DNA of 64,000 nt, from NCBI RefSeq assembly GCF_010587385.1, contig NZ_CP047475.1:744001-808000 (forward strand), given 5' to 3'. Positions within the stretch are counted from its first letter, which is position 1; each line of letters begins with the position of its first letter. The position numbers and the translations under genes were made by a program. The stretch is from Vibrio astriarenae (GTDB lineage Bacteria; Pseudomonadota; Gammaproteobacteria; Enterobacterales; Vibrionaceae). The notes beneath the pieces were generated by a model. The model worked only from the letters and a program-made list of their open reading frames with translations. It had not been told where the DNA came from and made no database searches. Shown piece after piece: positions 1-10,711 of this stretch.

Positions 1-1
1 C

Positions 2-3000
2 TGTGGTCTAGAAAAAGTGAAACGTCTAGAGCGCGGCACGGCATATTACGTTGAGTCATCTGCAGACCTTTCTGAAGAGCAAGTTCAAGCTGTTAAAGCA
101 TTGATCCATGACCGCATGATGGAAGCGGTTTTCACTGAAATGGAACAAGCTGCCGCGCTATTCACTGTGGCTGAACCAGCACCTGTGGCTCACGTTGATA
201 TTCTTGCTGGCGGTCGCGCAGCACTAGAAGAAGCGAACGTAACTTTAGGTTTAGCACTGGCTGAAGATGAAATTGACTACCTAGTAGAAAACTTCACTAA
301 GCTAGGTCGTAACCCGAACGACATCGAACTAATGATGTTTGCTCAAGCAAACTCAGAGCACTGTCGTCACAAAATCTTTAACGCAGACTGGACGATCGAC
401 GGCGTTGATCAAGAGAAGTCTCTGTTCAAGATGATCAAGAACACATTTGAAACGACACCTGATCACGTTCTATCTGCATACAAAGATAACGCAGCAGTAA
501 TGACGGGTTCAAAAGTAGGTCGCTTCTTCCCTGATCCTGAGACTCGTCAATACAACTACCACAACGAAGATGCGCACATCCTAATGAAGGTTGAGACGCA
601 CAACCACCCAACGGCAATCTCGCCGTGGCCTGGTGCTTCAACTGGTTCGGGCGGTGAAATCCGTGATGAAGGCGCAACAGGTATCGGTGGCAAGCCGAAG
701 GCAGGTCTTGTTGGTTTCACCACTTCTAACCTACGTATTCCTGGTTTTGAGCAACCATGGGAAACAGATTTTGGTAAGCCAGGTCGCATCGTAAACGCAC
801 TTGATATCATGCTAGAGGGTCCTCTAGGTGGTGCGGCATTCAACAACGAATTTGGTCGTCCAAACCTATTAGGTTACTTCCGTACGTACGAAGAGAAAGT
901 GACTTCTCACGCGGGTGAAGAGATTCGTGGTTACCACAAGCCAATCATGATTGCTGGTGGTATGGGTAACATTCGTGATGAGCACGTTCAGAAGAAAGAG
1001 ATCCCAGTGGGTGCGAAGCTTATCGTACTTGGTGGTCCTGCAATGAACATCGGCCTTGGCGGTGGTGCAGCGTCTTCAATGGCGTCAGGTCAGTCTGCTG
1101 AAGATCTTGATTTTGCTTCTGTACAGCGTGAAAACCCAGAGATGGAGCGTCGTTGTCAGGAAGTGATCGACCGTTGTTGGCAGCTTGGTGAGAGCAACCC
1201 AATCGCGTTTATCCACGATGTGGGCGCAGGCGGTATCTCAAATGCACTACCAGAGCTGTGTGATGATGGCGAACGTGGTGGTTTATTCCAGCTACGCGAC
1301 GTACCGAATGACGAACTAAGCATGAGCCCACTTGAGATCTGGTGTAACGAATCTCAAGAGCGTTACGTAATGGCAGTAGCACCAGAGAATATGGAAGTAT
1401 TCGATGCAATCTGTAAGCGTGAACGTGCGCCTTACGCGGTTGTGGGTGTCGCTACTGAAGAGCGTCATCTAACACTAGAAGATTCTCACTTCGACAACAC
1501 GCCAATCGATATGCCAATGGATATCTTACTTGGTAAAACGCCGAAGATGCACCGTGATGCGAAAACGCTAAAAGTCGATAGCCCAGCGATTGCTCGTGAT
1601 GGTATCGAAATCAACGAAGCGGTTGATCGTGTTCTACGTCTTCCAACAGTGGCAGAGAAAACATTCCTGATCACTATCGGTGACCGCACGGTAACGGGCC
1701 TTGTGGCGCGTGACCAAATGGTCGGTCCATGGCAGGTGCCTGTAGCAAACTGTGCGGTAACCGCAGCAAGCTACGACTCTTACCACGGTGAAGCGATGTC
1801 TATGGGTGAGCGCACTCCAGTGGCACTTCTCGACTTTGGTGCTTCAGCACGCCTTGCGGTAGGTGAGTCTCTAACGAACATTGCAGCAACTGATATCGGT
1901 GACATCAAGCGCATCAAACTGTCAGCTAACTGGATGTCTCCAGCGGGTCACCCAGGTGAAGACGCAGGTCTTTACGAGGCGGTGAAAGCGGTAGGTGAAG
2001 AGCTATGTCCAGCGCTAGGTCTTACTATCCCGGTAGGTAAAGACTCAATGTCGATGAAGACTAAGTGGGAAGATAATGGTGAGAGCAAAGAGGTGACATC
2101 ACCACTTTCATTGGTTATCACAGCATTTGGTCGTGTTGAAGATGTTCGTAAGACAGTAACGCCTCAGCTGCGCACTGACAAAGGTGAGACTTCACTGGTT
2201 CTTGTTGACCTTGGTAACGGTAAGAACCGTCTAGGCGCGACAGCACTAGCTCAGGTTTACAAGCAACTCGGTGATAAGCCAGCGGACGTTGATAACGCAG
2301 AGCAGCTAAAAGGCTTCTTTGACGCGATGCAAACACTGGTTCGTGATGACAAGCTTGTGGCTTACCACGATAAAGGTGACGGCGGTCTATTTGTGACACT
2401 AGCAGAGATGGCATTTGCTGGTCACTGTGGTGTTAAAGCTGATATCGCGAACCTAAGCGATGACGTCCTAGCAACGCTATTCAACGAAGAACTAGGCGCG
2501 GTTGTTCAGGTTAAGAACGACGATCTAGAAGCGGTGAAGGCAGTACTCGCCGAGAACGGCCTAGCAGCATGTTCACATGTTATTGGTTCAGTGGAAACGA
2601 CAGACAACTTTGTGATCACTGCAGGTGAGACAGTTATCGTTGAGCGCTCTCGTACAGAACTACGTACTATCTGGGCTGAAACAACGCATAAAATGCAAGG
2701 TCTACGTGACAACCCAGCGTGTGCTGACCAAGAGTTTGAAGCGAAGAAAGACAACTCTGACCCAGGTCTGAACGTTAATCTAAGCTTTGATATCAATGAA
2801 GATGTAGCAGCGCCATACATCGCGAAAGGCGCTAAGCCTAAGATGGCAATTCTACGTGAGCAGGGGGTTAACTCTCACGTTGAAATGGCAGCCGCATTTG
2901 ACCGTGCTGGCTTTGAAGCAACAGACATCCACATGAGCGATATCCTAACAGGTCAAGCCGCATTGGATGAGTACCACGGCCTTGTTGCTTGTGGCGGCTT

Positions 3001-3607
3001 CTCTTACGGTGACGTACTAGGCGCTGGTGAAGGTTGGGCGAAGTCTGTCCTATTTAACGCACAGGCTCGTGAGCAGTTCCAAACATTCTTCAACCGTGAC
3101 AACACCTTCTCTCTTGGTGTATGTAACGGCTGTCAGATGTTGTCGAACCTAAAAGAGCTGATCCCAGGTGCAGACCTATGGCCTCGTTTCGTTCGTAACG
3201 AATCTGAGCGTTTTGAAGCACGCTTCAGCCTAGTCGAAGTTCAGAAGTCTGACTCTGTGTTCTTTGACGGTATGGAAGGCTCTCGCATGCCTATCGCTGT
3301 GTCTCACGGTGAAGGTCGCGTAGAAGTACGTGATGCTGACCACCTAGCGGCGATTGAAGCATCAGGTACGGTTGCCGTTCGTTACGTGGACAACCACGGC
3401 AACTCAACGCAGCAGTACCCGAACAACCCGAACGGTTCGCCAAACGCTATCACGGGTCTAACGACTCAAGATGGTCGTGTGACTATCATGATGCCTCACC
3501 CAGAGCGCGTTTTCCGTACGGTAGCGAACTCTTGGGCTCCAGATTCATGGGGTGAAAACGGCGCTTGGATGCGTATGTTCCAGAACGCACGTAAGAACAT
3601 CGGCTAA
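2..3607 (+). CDS. purL: Phosphoribosylformylglycinamidine synthase (FGAM synthetase), 5' end cut off
   Basis: Fourth step of de novo purine synthesis in the cytoplasm: ATP- and glutamine-dependent conversion of FGAR to FGAM. The reading frame is open from base 2, so the window lacks roughly the first 100 codons of a protein of about 1,300 residues; a GTG at 17 is only an internal codon. The synthetase core is visible (for example [16 protein letters not shown] and [11 protein letters not shown]). The C-terminal class I glutamine amidotransferase domain carries the nucleophile in GVCNGCQM (Cys at 3122-3124) and the His/Glu of PHPER (3497-3505). It is one of the large single-chain PurL proteins of gammaproteobacteria. 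A terminator follows directly. Confidence 0.98.
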   Translation, partial: CGLEKVKRLERGTAYYVESSADLSEEQVQAVKALIHDRMMEAVFTEMEQAAALFTVAEPAPVAHVDILAGGRAALEEANVTLGLALAEDEIDYLVENFTKLGRNPNDIELMMFAQANSEHCRHKIFNADWTIDGVDQEKSLFKMIKNTFETTPDHVLSAYKDNAAVMTGSKVGRFFPDPETRQYNYHNEDAHILMKVETHNHPTAISPWPGASTGSGGEIRDEGATGIGGKPKAGLVGFTTSNLRIPGFEQPWETDFGKPGRIVNALDIMLEGPLGGAAFNNEFGRPNLLGYFRTYEEKVTSHAGEEIRGYHKPIMIAGGMGNIRDEHVQKKEIPVGAKLIVLGGPAMNIGLGGGAASSMASGQSAEDLDFASVQRENPEMERRCQEVIDRCWQLGESNPIAFIHDVGAGGISNALPELCDDGERGGLFQLRDVPNDELSMSPLEIWCNESQERYVMAVAPENMEVFDAICKRERAPYAVVGVATEERHLTLEDSHFDNTPIDMPMDILLGKTPKMHRDAKTLKVDSPAIARDGIEINEAVDRVLRLPTVAEKTFLITIGDRTVTGLVARDQMVGPWQVPVANCAVTAASYDSYHGEAMSMGERTPVALLDFGASARLAVGESLTNIAATDIGDIKRIKLSANWMSPAGHPGEDAGLYEAVKAVGEELCPALGLTIPVGKDSMSMKTKWEDNGESKEVTSPLSLVITAFGRVEDVRKTVTPQLRTDKGETSLVLVDLGNGKNRLGATALAQVYKQLGDKPADVDNAEQLKGFFDAMQTLVRDDKLVAYHDKGDGGLFVTLAEMAFAGHCGVKADIANLSDDVLATLFNEELGAVVQVKNDDLEAVKAVLAENGLAACSHVIGSVETTDNFVITAGETVIVERSRTELRTIWAETTHKMQGLRDNPACADQEFEAKKDNSDPGLNVNLSFDINEDVAAPYIAKGAKPKMAILREQGVNSHVEMAAAFDRAGFEATDIHMSDILTGQAALDEYHGLVACGGFSYGDVLGAGEGWAKSVLFNAQAREQFQTFFNRDNTFSLGVCNGCQMLSNLKELIPGADLWPRFVRNESERFEARFSLVEVQKSDSVFFDGMEGSRMPIAVSHGEGRVEVRDADHLAAIEASGTVAVRYVDNHGNSTQQYPNNPNGSPNAITGLTTQDGRVTIMMPHPERVFRTVANSWAPDSWGENGAWMRMFQNARKNIG

Positions 3608-3633
3608 TTTCCGACAACTCTTGCATGTAGTAG

Positions 3634-3661
3634 AACGCCAGTCACTTGACTGGCGTTTTTG
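3634..3661 (+). terminator. Intrinsic terminator of purL
   Basis: Perfect inverted repeat AACGCCAGTCA / TGACTGGCGTT with a two-base loop, followed by a run of T. It lies 27 bases after the purL stop. Confidence 0.9.
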
Positions 3662-3760
3662 TTATCAGGAATGCATATAATTGACAATTCCCTAACAGAG
3701 TTTGGGTAGCGCATCAGTATGATTCGCGCCAATTTCTAGATAGCAGTGAGTAATAAAGAA

Positions 3761-4303
3761 ATGAATAATAAAATCATAAAAATAGGTGCGGTAGCTGGCG
3801 TCGTGTTAGCTTTATCTGGTTGTGTTGGTAGCAATGCGGTAACCGGTAAACTTATGGAGTTCAACGTCAAGGCGGTAGATAACCGCTACGCTCGTGGTGG
3901 CTTGAACATGCTATTGGCTCCCGTTTACGGTATTACGGTTGCGGCTGACTACATTGTGTTTAATTCACTAGAGTTCTGGACGGGTAAGAACCCAATCAAC
4001 GGCAATCCACATATCTTTGATACAAAAACAGACACTTACATTGAAGTAAACCACCAACTTGATCCTTCTCTGAGAGAAGCGCCAGTGCCGCCAATCACTC
4101 AGATGCGCTCGATTGAAAAGGGACAGATGCAGCAAATTGACGAGAATACGCTGCAGATGGACATTACCTACAACACTGGCGAAACCGCAACGCTGGTGGG
4201 TGTTAAGCAGGGTGATGATGTGACGTTCTTCTTGGATGGTGATGCAATCGCACAAACCTCGATTCAAGAACTAGAAGCGTACGCAAACACGTCGGCGTCA
4301 TAG
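3761..4303 (+). CDS. DUF3332 family lipoprotein
   Basis: Protein of about 180 residues with a lysine-containing N-terminus, a short hydrophobic stretch and a lipobox LSGC (Cys about residue 21), so it is probably lipidated and periplasmic or outer-membrane facing. The mature part has a second hydrophobic segment (about residues 45-70, GGLNMLLAPVYGITVAADYIV). It matches the DUF3332 family, common in Vibrio, as I remember it; the function is unknown. A GTG at 3746 would add five residues; I prefer ATG 3761 because homologues begin MNNK. Neither start has a strong ribosome site. The gene stands alone between two terminator-bounded units. Confidence 0.85.
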   Translation: MNNKIIKIGAVAGVVLALSGCVGSNAVTGKLMEFNVKAVDNRYARGGLNMLLAPVYGITVAADYIVFNSLEFWTGKNPINGNPHIFDTKTDTYIEVNHQLDPSLREAPVPPITQMRSIEKGQMQQIDENTLQMDITYNTGETATLVGVKQGDDVTFFLDGDAIAQTSIQELEAYANTSAS

Positions 4304-4421
4304 AAATCATTACCGATTTGGCGGCGAATATGCTCTAATAGCGCCCTTGCCAAGGGATGGTAGAGTATGAATAGGTGAAAGTCTATATTTTTCATGTAGA
4401 TAGCTAATTTCACCACTGTAG

Positions 4422-4457
4422 GCTTATTTAGATATGGACCCGGTTAACTGAATAAGC
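4422..4457 (+). other. Inverted repeat in the leader of the DUF3622 gene
   Basis: GCTTATTTAG at 4422-4431 pairs with CTGAATAAGC at 4448-4457 (9 of 10), ending 25 bases before the start codon of the next gene. A second weaker pair (GGTGAAA / TTTCACC) lies just upstream. The role is unknown; it could be an RNA hairpin or an operator. Confidence 0.35.
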
Positions 4458-4482
4458 GATGCCAGACCTTTGAGGAAATGTC

Positions 4483-4725
4483 ATGTCTAATAGTAAAAAG
4501 TTTGCAGTTCGCGTGGTTGAAAAACGCGAAGGTTGGTGTGCAGAGATCACTCGTCAAGTGACTTCACGCAAAACAACGGTATCAAAACGCCAAATGGGCT
4601 TTGCAAGCGAAGCCGAAGCGCAAGCTTGGGGTGAGCAGGAGCTTGCTGGTTTCATCAAAAACCAAACCGAGCGTAACCTGCGTAAATCAGCTCAGCGTAA
4701 AGAGCGTCAAGCGAGCGAGGCTTAA
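4483..4725 (+). CDS. DUF3622 family small basic protein
   Basis: 80-residue cytoplasmic protein, rich in Lys/Arg at the C-terminus (NLRKSAQRKERQ), with no signal peptide or membrane segment. It agrees with the DUF3622 family seen in Vibrio and relatives (pattern KKFAVRVVEKREGWCAEITR, then GFASEAEAQAWGEQEL). The function is unknown. ATG 4483 has a good ribosome site (GAGGAAA) just upstream. It is a single-gene unit closed by a strong terminator. Confidence 0.85.
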   Translation: MSNSKKFAVRVVEKREGWCAEITRQVTSRKTTVSKRQMGFASEAEAQAWGEQELAGFIKNQTERNLRKSAQRKERQASEA

Positions 4726-4742
4726 TTCGCTTCCTAATACAA

Positions 4743-4770
4743 GAAAACCTGCTTAGTGCAGGTTTTTTTA
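4743..4770 (+). terminator. Intrinsic terminator after the DUF3622 gene
   Basis: AAACCTGC-TTAG-TGCAGGTTT hairpin followed by seven T. Confidence 0.9.
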
Positions 4771-4812
4771 TGCACGTAAGGTGCCTGTGTTTGATGGCTG
4801 CATCCACAACCA

Positions 4813-5004
4813 CTATCTAAACTGTCCCGCTTCCGATAGGTAATCAAAACCAGCGGTCGCGAGCTTAGCAATCAGAGCATCGCGAGAAATATCGAAAAAA
4901 GCACACAGTTTGTCTAAGTCACCTGAAAAATCATCGCGTAACTTCATGTTGACGATGCTCATTAGCATCACAGGATCCATCGTCTCGAAATTCGCTAGGT
5001 TCAT
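4813..5004 (-). CDS. DUF4250 family small protein
   Basis: 63 residues beginning [20 protein letters not shown], which is the hallmark N-terminus of DUF4250; the C-terminal half (LIAKLATAGFDYLSEAGQFR) is also typical. It looks like a small all-helical soluble protein, function unknown. Its ATG overlaps the stop of the upstream yaeP-like gene by one base (TAATG), so the two are translationally coupled. Confidence 0.88.
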   Translation of the reverse strand: MNLANFETMDPVMLMSIVNMKLRDDFSGDLDKLCAFFDISRDALIAKLATAGFDYLSEAGQFR

Positions 5005-5210
5005 TATTTATCCTCAAAGTCTGAAATGAGCAGGTTTGCCGCCGCAAATGCTGCCTTTTCGCGCACTTCTTTTGGTAGTGACTCGTCGGCTGCTACATCA
5101 TTGAGTGCTCGCACCGCACAGCTAATGGCTTGTGGCACATAGGCTTGATCGCCGCTACCAATTTGAGCATAAAGCTCTCGAACTAATTCACAACAACCGT
5201 AAACTTGCAT
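5004..5210 (-). CDS. yaeP: YaeP family protein (UPF0253)
   Basis: 68-residue soluble protein. The pattern [20 protein letters not shown], then [10 protein letters not shown] near the end, matches E. coli YaeP as recalled. The function is unknown. In E. coli yaeP also lies in the proS region, which supports orthology. It is first gene of a two-gene unit with the DUF4250 gene, and transcribed in the same direction as proS but separated from it by a terminator. Confidence 0.9.
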   Translation of the reverse strand: MQVYGCCELVRELYAQIGSGDQAYVPQAISCAVRALNDVAADESLPKEVREKAAFAAANLLISDFEDK

Positions 5211-5282
5211 GTGTTTTCCTTATTCTTTAGTCGTTTGACCCTAAATTAACTGCTGCTCAATATACACAGAGCGAAAGGTAAA

Positions 5283-5316
5283 TACAAAAAAGGCTGACAC
5301 TAGTGGTCAACCCTTT
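5283..5316 (-). terminator. Intrinsic terminator of proS (minus strand)
   Basis: On the minus strand a bulged hairpin (AAAGGGTTGACCAC pairing with GTGTCAGCCTTT) is followed by a T-rich tail (TTTTTTGTATTT). It lies about 28 bases after the proS stop. Confidence 0.7.
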
Positions 5317-5343
5317 GATATTAAGCAATTGTCAGTGGTTAAA

Positions 5344-7059
5344 TTAGCTTAGCTGCGCTTTAACGTGTTCAACAATGTCAGTCATTGCAACGGCAGTTTT
5401 ATCACCAGTGCGACGGTTCTTGTACTCGAAGTTGCCTTCTTTCATGCTGCGGTCACCGATAACGATAGTGTGAGGAATACCCACAAGCTCCATATCAGAG
5501 AACATCACACCTGGACGCTCTTTACGATCATCGAACAGGACTTCAATACCCATTGCAGTTAACTCAGCATAAAGCTTCTCAGCCGCTTCCTTAACTTCTT
5601 CTGACTTGTGCATGTTCATTGGCACGATAGCGACTTGGAATGGTGCTAGAGCGTCAGGCCAGATGATGCCATATTTATCGTGGTTCTGTTCAATAGCAGA
5701 AGCGACAACGCGAGATACACCGATACCGTAACAACCCATCTCAAGGATAGTGTTCTTACCGTCAGGGCCAAGCACGCCAGCGTTCATCTTCTCTGAGTAG
5801 TTTGTACCAAGCTGGAAGATGTGCCCAACTTCGATACCACGTTTTAGTTGGATTACACCTTGACCACAAGGGCTTGGATCGCCTTCCACTACGTTACGCA
5901 GGTCTGCAATTTTACCTAGTTCAACGTCACGACCCCAGTTGATACCGAAGTAGTGCTTGTCATCAACGTTGGCACCTGCGCCAAAGTCGCTCATTACAGC
6001 AACTGTGCGGTCTACGATGAATGGTAGTTTAAGGCCAACAGGACCCAGTGAACCAGGACCAGCACCAATCAGTGCGCGAATCTCTTCTTCTGTCGCCATC
6101 TCTAGTGGAGAAGCCACTTCAGCTAGGTTCTCTGCTTTGATTTCATTCAGCTCATGATCACCGCGGATGATAAGCGCGATAATGTCAGCATCGACTTCTT
6201 CAGAAGCTTTAACGAAGAGAGTTTTAACAGTTTTTTCGATTGGCAGTTCAAATTGCTCAACAAGCTCAGCGATGGTTTTCGCATTAGGCGTGTCAACAAG
6301 CGTCATCTCTTGAGTTGGGGCTGTCAATTCGGTTGCAGGAGCGAGAGCTTCAGCTTTTTCGATGTTTGCTGCGTAGTCAGACTCAGAAGAGAAGGCAATA
6401 AGGTCTTCGCCACTTTCTGCTAGCACGTGGAACTCGTGAGAGCCGTTACCACCAATAGCACCGGTGTCAGCCAGCACTGGACGGTAATCAAGACCCATAC
6501 GGTCAAATGCTTTACAGTAAGCCGTGTGCATTGCTTCGTAAGACTTCTCTAGACCTTCTTTATCTAGATCGAAGCTGTATGCATCCATCATCGAGAATTC
6601 GCGTGCACGCATCACACCAAAGCGTGGGCGGCGCTCATCACGGAATTTAGTTTGAATCTGATATAGGTTTAGTGGCAACTGCTTGTAAGAGTTCACTTCG
6701 TTACGCACTAGGCTAGTGATAACCTCTTCAGCGGTTGGGCTAAGGACAAACGGACGCTCGTGGCGATCAGTAAAGCGCAGTAGCTCGTCACCCATTTTTT
6801 CGCTGCGGCCAGTCTCTTCCCATAGCTCAAACGGCTGCACTACGGGCATCAAAGTCTCAACTGCACCTGCATTATCGATCTCTTGGCGAACGATGTTTTC
6901 GACTTTACGCAGTACACGCAGACCGGTAGGTAGCCAAGTATAAAGACCTGAAGCTAGCTTACGGATCATACCTGCACGTAGCATCAGCTGGTGGCTGATG
7001 ACTTCTGCGTCGTTTGGAGTCTCCTTCAGAGTAGAAAGAAGATAGTTACTGGTACGCAT
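5344..7059 (-). CDS. proS: Prolyl-tRNA synthetase, bacterial type with editing domain
   Basis: Charges tRNA-Pro with proline in the cytoplasm. 571 residues, the usual length for the ProS form with an insertion (INS) editing domain. Class II motif 2 is visible in [29 protein letters not shown] sequence near residue 140, the editing insert spans roughly residues 225-410 (contains GDHELNEIK, the editing lysine region), motif 3 is [11 protein letters not shown] near 445, and a C-terminal anticodon-binding domain follows. ATG 7059 gives the canonical [15 protein letters not shown] start. It neighbours trmO, as in E. coli. Confidence 0.98.
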   Translation of the reverse strand: MRTSNYLLSTLKETPNDAEVISHQLMLRAGMIRKLASGLYTWLPTGLRVLRKVENIVRQEIDNAGAVETLMPVVQPFELWEETGRSEKMGDELLRFTDRHERPFVLSPTAEEVITSLVRNEVNSYKQLPLNLYQIQTKFRDERRPRFGVMRAREFSMMDAYSFDLDKEGLEKSYEAMHTAYCKAFDRMGLDYRPVLADTGAIGGNGSHEFHVLAESGEDLIAFSSESDYAANIEKAEALAPATELTAPTQEMTLVDTPNAKTIAELVEQFELPIEKTVKTLFVKASEEVDADIIALIIRGDHELNEIKAENLAEVASPLEMATEEEIRALIGAGPGSLGPVGLKLPFIVDRTVAVMSDFGAGANVDDKHYFGINWGRDVELGKIADLRNVVEGDPSPCGQGVIQLKRGIEVGHIFQLGTNYSEKMNAGVLGPDGKNTILEMGCYGIGVSRVVASAIEQNHDKYGIIWPDALAPFQVAIVPMNMHKSEEVKEAAEKLYAELTAMGIEVLFDDRKERPGVMFSDMELVGIPHTIVIGDRSMKEGNFEYKNRRTGDKTAVAMTDIVEHVKAQLS

Positions 7060-7151
7060 TCTATGGTATCCGTTTCATCATGTTTTAAGGGCCCCTCTTA
7101 TTTAAGAGGGAATCAAATTTAGCCGTGTATAATATCAGTCAAATGGCTTTG

Positions 7152-7847
7152 TCAAAAGCCTTCTATGTCGGTAACCGTCACTAAGTTGTCGGTAACGGTG
7201 AATTTAACGTTCATATCGTACAAATTTACCGCATATTCCTTGTTGTCAGGTTTATTCTTTTTGTAGGCTGGGCGGGGGTCTTGCGCTAGTACTTGCCCTA
7301 TCACAAGTTTCTCGTTCTCACCCTCGAGCCTGGCTTCTAGCCATTGCTGTGCTGCCAATGAAAAGGTGACCGGAAGTGTATCAGGTTCATCGTTGGCATA
7401 ACCACCCGTAGCCTCGGCCACTGAGTCACTATAGGGAATATAGGGTTTTATATCGACAATCGGTGTGCCATCCACTAAGTCTACATTTCCCAGTTCAATA
7501 TAAACTTGGTCTCCGACTTGTTTTATACCGTTAAGCTCAACGGCTGACATTCCTATGCCATTGGGGCGAAAAGTTGAACGCGATGCAAATACGCCAACCC
7601 GTTCGTTTCCGCCTAATCTTGGTGGCCTTACTGTCGGATTCCAGCCAGCATCAAGGTTTTGATCGAAAATAAATAACAGCCACAGGTGTGAGAATTGTTC
7701 TAGCCCTCGTACGGCTTCTGGTGTGTTGGCTTCGCCAACGAGTTTTATTTGTGAAGTCGCATTTTTCACTAAGCTCGGCTGGCGCGGAACAGCAAACTTC
7801 TCTTTATAAGGGCTTTGAATAACACCGATAGGTTGAATGTTGAACAT
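7152..7847 (-). CDS. trmO: tRNA (N6-threonylcarbamoyladenosine37-N6)-methyltransferase TrmO
   Basis: SAM-dependent methylation of t6A37 in tRNA-Thr to m6t6A. 231 residues with the YaeB/TsaA fold signatures: N-terminal PIGVIQSPYKEKFAVPRQP, then FSHLWLLFIFD, and STFRPNGIGMSAVEL, which contribute to SAM binding. It lies upstream of and parallel to proS with 92 bases between, as in the E. coli proS-trmO (yaeB) order. Other names in use are tsaA and yaeB. Confidence 0.96.
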   Translation of the reverse strand: MFNIQPIGVIQSPYKEKFAVPRQPSLVKNATSQIKLVGEANTPEAVRGLEQFSHLWLLFIFDQNLDAGWNPTVRPPRLGGNERVGVFASRSTFRPNGIGMSAVELNGIKQVGDQVYIELGNVDLVDGTPIVDIKPYIPYSDSVAEATGGYANDEPDTLPVTFSLAAQQWLEARLEGENEKLVIGQVLAQDPRPAYKKNKPDNKEYAVNLYDMNVKFTVTDNLVTVTDIEGF

Positions 7848-8177
7848 TGATCGAGTTCACAAAAAATAGATGTAATGCCGTCATTATAACCAATTCTTTT
7901 TATCGGGCGGAAATTAGATCTTTGTGGTAGTGGCTATTGAGAAAATTATAAGTGACAACTTGACGTTATGAATGAATACAAAAGGATGGGTAACGGTTAA
8001 TATTGTGTTGGTTTTTTATCCTTTTTTAGGTTTTTTATGTAATTTATGCGTTTTTTCTGGTTAATTATTGTGGTTTAAGTCGCTCCTACTCTTCAAATCT
8101 TGGTCGTGTTGAAGTAATCTGCGCGGGCTTTGTGTTTCGTTCGCACATTGCCACAACAAAAAATAAGGAGGGAACAG
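7848..8177 (+). other. 330-bp divergent intergenic region, no gene seen
   Basis: AT-rich region between the divergent trmO and AbgT-family genes, with several T-tracts (7995-8060). It must hold both promoters, but I see no clear operator, RNA gene or convincing consensus promoter. In E. coli rcsF follows trmO at this position; no rcsF-like reading frame is present here. Confidence 0.5.
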
Positions 8178-9767
8178 GTGAGTTCATCTGCTTCAATTAA
8201 AGATACAAACACACAAAAGAAGTCGCTATTTACGCGTTTTCTTGATGCGGTAGAGTATTTAGGGAATCTACTACCACATCCAATCACACTTTTCGCTATT
8301 TTCTGTTTAGCGATTCTCGTAAGTTCAGGCATTGCAGGTTACTTTGAGGTATCTGTAATGGATCCTCGCCCTGAAGGTGCACCAGGTCGTTCAGCTGATG
8401 GCATGATCCATGTTGTTAGCCTTTTTAATGCTGAAGGCCTCGAACGCATCGTAACTAATCTGGTCTCAAACTTTGTTGGTTTTGCTCCTTTAGGTACCGT
8501 TCTAGTTGCAATGTTGGGTGTTGCTATTGCTGAGCACTCAGGTCTTCTTTCTGCAGCAATGCGTGGCCTAGTGATGGGTGCATCTCAGCGCATGGTAACG
8601 GTTACCGTTGTCTTCGCGGGTATCATTTCAAATACGGCTTCTGAGTTGGGTTATGTTGTTCTTATCCCACTCGCAGCAATGCTTTTCCACTCAATGGGTC
8701 GTCACCCATTAGCGGGTCTTGCTGCAGCATTCGCCGGTGTTTCTGGTGGTTATTCTGCAAACCTACTAATTGGTACGGTTGATCCACTGCTTTCTGGCAT
8801 TACAGAAACAGCAGCGATCATGATTGATCCAACTTATCGTGTTGGTCCAGAAGTGAACTGGTACTTCATGTTCGTTTCAACTTTCTTCATCTCATTTGCT
8901 GGTGCATTTGTTACTGAGAAATTGGTTGAGCCAAAACTAGGTAAATACAACGAAGAAGAAGCAGCGGAAGATTTGTCTGGCGATACGATGGGCAAATTGA
9001 CTGATATTGAGAAGAAAGGCCTAAAAGCAGCAGGTATCGCAATTCTAGTCGTCAGTGCACTGATTGCATGGACAGTGGTTCCAGCTGATGGTGTTCTTCG
9101 TACTGCAGACGGTCAAATCTCTGGTTCACCGTTCCTGAGAAGTATTGTAGCGTTCATCTTTGTGTTCTTTGCGATTCCAGGCTTTGTTTACGGTAAAGTA
9201 ACGGGTGTAATGAACACGGACCGCGACGTCATCGACGCGATGTCTAAGTCGATGTCTTCGATGGGCATGTACATTGTATTGGTGTTCTTCGCAGCACAGT
9301 TCGTTGCTTTCTTTAGCTGGACTAACTTTGGTCAAGTTATCGCGGTAACAGGCGCTGAGTTCCTACAGAGTGTTGGTCTGACAGGTCCAATGTTGTTCTT
9401 CGCATTCATCCTAATGTGTGGCTTCATTAACCTTATGATTGGTTCGGCTTCTGCACAGTGGGCGGTAACTGCACCTATCTTCGTTCCAATGCTAATGCTT
9501 GTTGGCTATGCACCAGAAACGATTCAGGCTGCATACCGTATTGGTGACTCTACGACTAACATCATCACACCAATGATGAGCTACTTTGGTCTTATCCTTG
9601 CGGTTGCTACACGCTACATGAAGAACCTAGGTATCGGTACACTGATCGCGACGATGCTACCTTATTCACTTGTCTTCATCGTGGGTTGGTCACTCCTATT
9701 CTATGTTTGGGTATTTGTGCTAGGTCTACCAGTAGGTCCAGGCGCAGCCACGTACTACACGCCTTAA
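8178..9767 (+). CDS. AbgT family transporter (p-aminobenzoyl-glutamate type)
   Basis: 529-residue inner-membrane protein with 10 or more hydrophobic segments. The N-terminal FLDAVEYLGNLLPHPITLFAIF and the loop SNTASELGYVVLIPLAAMLFHSMGRHPLAG are typical of AbgT. Members import p-aminobenzoyl-glutamate or export antifolates; the substrate here cannot be told from sequence. The frame is open from a TTG at 8130, but GTG 8178 is preceded at the right distance by AAGGAGGG (8165-8172), which decides the start. No abgA/abgB peptidase genes are nearby, so it is not a standard folate-catabolite operon. Confidence 0.92.
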   Translation: MSSSASIKDTNTQKKSLFTRFLDAVEYLGNLLPHPITLFAIFCLAILVSSGIAGYFEVSVMDPRPEGAPGRSADGMIHVVSLFNAEGLERIVTNLVSNFVGFAPLGTVLVAMLGVAIAEHSGLLSAAMRGLVMGASQRMVTVTVVFAGIISNTASELGYVVLIPLAAMLFHSMGRHPLAGLAAAFAGVSGGYSANLLIGTVDPLLSGITETAAIMIDPTYRVGPEVNWYFMFVSTFFISFAGAFVTEKLVEPKLGKYNEEEAAEDLSGDTMGKLTDIEKKGLKAAGIAILVVSALIAWTVVPADGVLRTADGQISGSPFLRSIVAFIFVFFAIPGFVYGKVTGVMNTDRDVIDAMSKSMSSMGMYIVLVFFAAQFVAFFSWTNFGQVIAVTGAEFLQSVGLTGPMLFFAFILMCGFINLMIGSASAQWAVTAPIFVPMLMLVGYAPETIQAAYRIGDSTTNIITPMMSYFGLILAVATRYMKNLGIGTLIATMLPYSLVFIVGWSLLFYVWVFVLGLPVGPGAATYYTP

Positions 9768-9799
9768 TAGCGTAGACATCCAAGCAAACTCTAGTTATG

Positions 9800-9827
9800 A
9801 AAAAAACCTGCCGCGGCAGGTTTTTTT
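9800..9827. terminator. Bidirectional terminator
   Basis: AAAAAACCTGCC-GC-GGCAGGTTTTTT: A-run, GC stem and T-run on both strands. It lies between the converging AbgT-family gene and yaiI. Confidence 0.9.
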
Positions 9828-9870
9828 GTGCTTGTTATTCGCAGAGGACGTGTTGCAAACGAGAAAGGAG

Positions 9871-10323
9871 TTATGCTCGCTTCTGTTTTGCAAGCCAGCG
9901 ATCGAGATGATTAGCAAATTCTCGGCGCTCTGTTTGGCTAAGGGCGGTTGGGCCACCCGTTTGTATACCGCTGGAGCGCATTGTATCCATAAAATCACGA
10001 ATGTTCAGGCGAGCTTTGATGGTTTCTTTCGTATAAAGCTCACCGCGCGAGCTCAGCGCTAGTGCACCTTTGGCAATCACCTCGTCAGCCAGTGGAATGT
10101 CTGAGGTAATGATCAAGTCACCGGCTTCACAGCGCTGAACTATCTCGTTATCAGCAATGTCGAAGCCAGCAGAGACTTGCAAAGAGCGTATATTGTTACG
10201 CTTTGGGAGTGGAATAGCATGGTTAGCCACAAAGACACACTCTACGCCTGTGCGTTCGGCTGCGCGAACGATGGTTTCACGAATTACTTTTGGACAGGCG
10301 TCAGCATCAACCCAAATCGTCAT
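9871..10323 (-). CDS. yaiI: YaiI/YqxD family protein (DUF188, UPF0178)
   Basis: 150-residue soluble protein starting [16 protein letters not shown], with the NYN/PIN-like pattern [12 protein letters not shown] and [12 protein letters not shown]; the Asp residues could be a metal site. Family members are predicted nucleases but the activity is not established. It shares a 4-base ATGA overlap with the upstream small coiled-coil gene, so the two are co-translated. Confidence 0.94.
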   Translation of the reverse strand: MTIWVDADACPKVIRETIVRAAERTGVECVFVANHAIPLPKRNNIRSLQVSAGFDIADNEIVQRCEAGDLIITSDIPLADEVIAKGALALSSRGELYTKETIKARLNIRDFMDTMRSSGIQTGGPTALSQTERREFANHLDRWLAKQKRA

Positions 10324-10607
10324 GCTTTGTCTCCTAGCTTTGCTTCTAGCTCTTCAATACGCGCAGTCAACGCCGCGATCTTTGTTTCTAGCTGCTCAAT
10401 GCGATCAGCCGATTGAGTTGCAGCGGCTACTTCTACTTTGGGCACACGTTTAGCGCTTTTCCAGCTTTTGATCGCGGCAATAAGTGCAGGCATTGGCACG
10501 CTAGTAGAAAGTCGGCTCTTCACCAGTGCGACGGTTGGCTCTTTACCGAGTGCATGAATTTGCTCGATTGCTGCCTCTATTTCTTGGGTGACATCTTTCG
10601 TCAACAT
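10320..10607 (-). CDS. Small KfrA-like/coiled-coil protein, function unknown
   Basis: 95 residues in two parts. Residues 1-55 resemble the N-terminal DNA-binding module of KfrA-type proteins ([21 protein letters not shown], then AIKSWKS). Residues 65-95 form a clear heptad coiled coil ([22 protein letters not shown]). No membrane segment. It has a good ribosome site (AGGAAA) and overlaps yaiI by 4 bases. A DNA-binding, oligomerising role is an inference from fold resemblance only; no exact family name is certain. Confidence 0.7.
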   Translation of the reverse strand: MLTKDVTQEIEAAIEQIHALGKEPTVALVKSRLSTSVPMPALIAAIKSWKSAKRVPKVEVAAATQSADRIEQLETKIAALTARIEELEAKLGDKA

Positions 10608-10711
10608 CAGATTTCCTATCGAAAATGGGACTTGAGTGAGTAAGCATCATGATAACGATTCTCAGGCTTTATAGGGAGTATTTTTATAGCTGGGACAAAA
10701 AGGTAATGGCA

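Noticed and set aside
7086..7112. Hairpin CCCTCTTA/TAAGAGGG between trmO and proS
   Set aside because: The stem is clear but has no T-run on either strand, so I do not call it a terminator; it may be a minor transcript structure.
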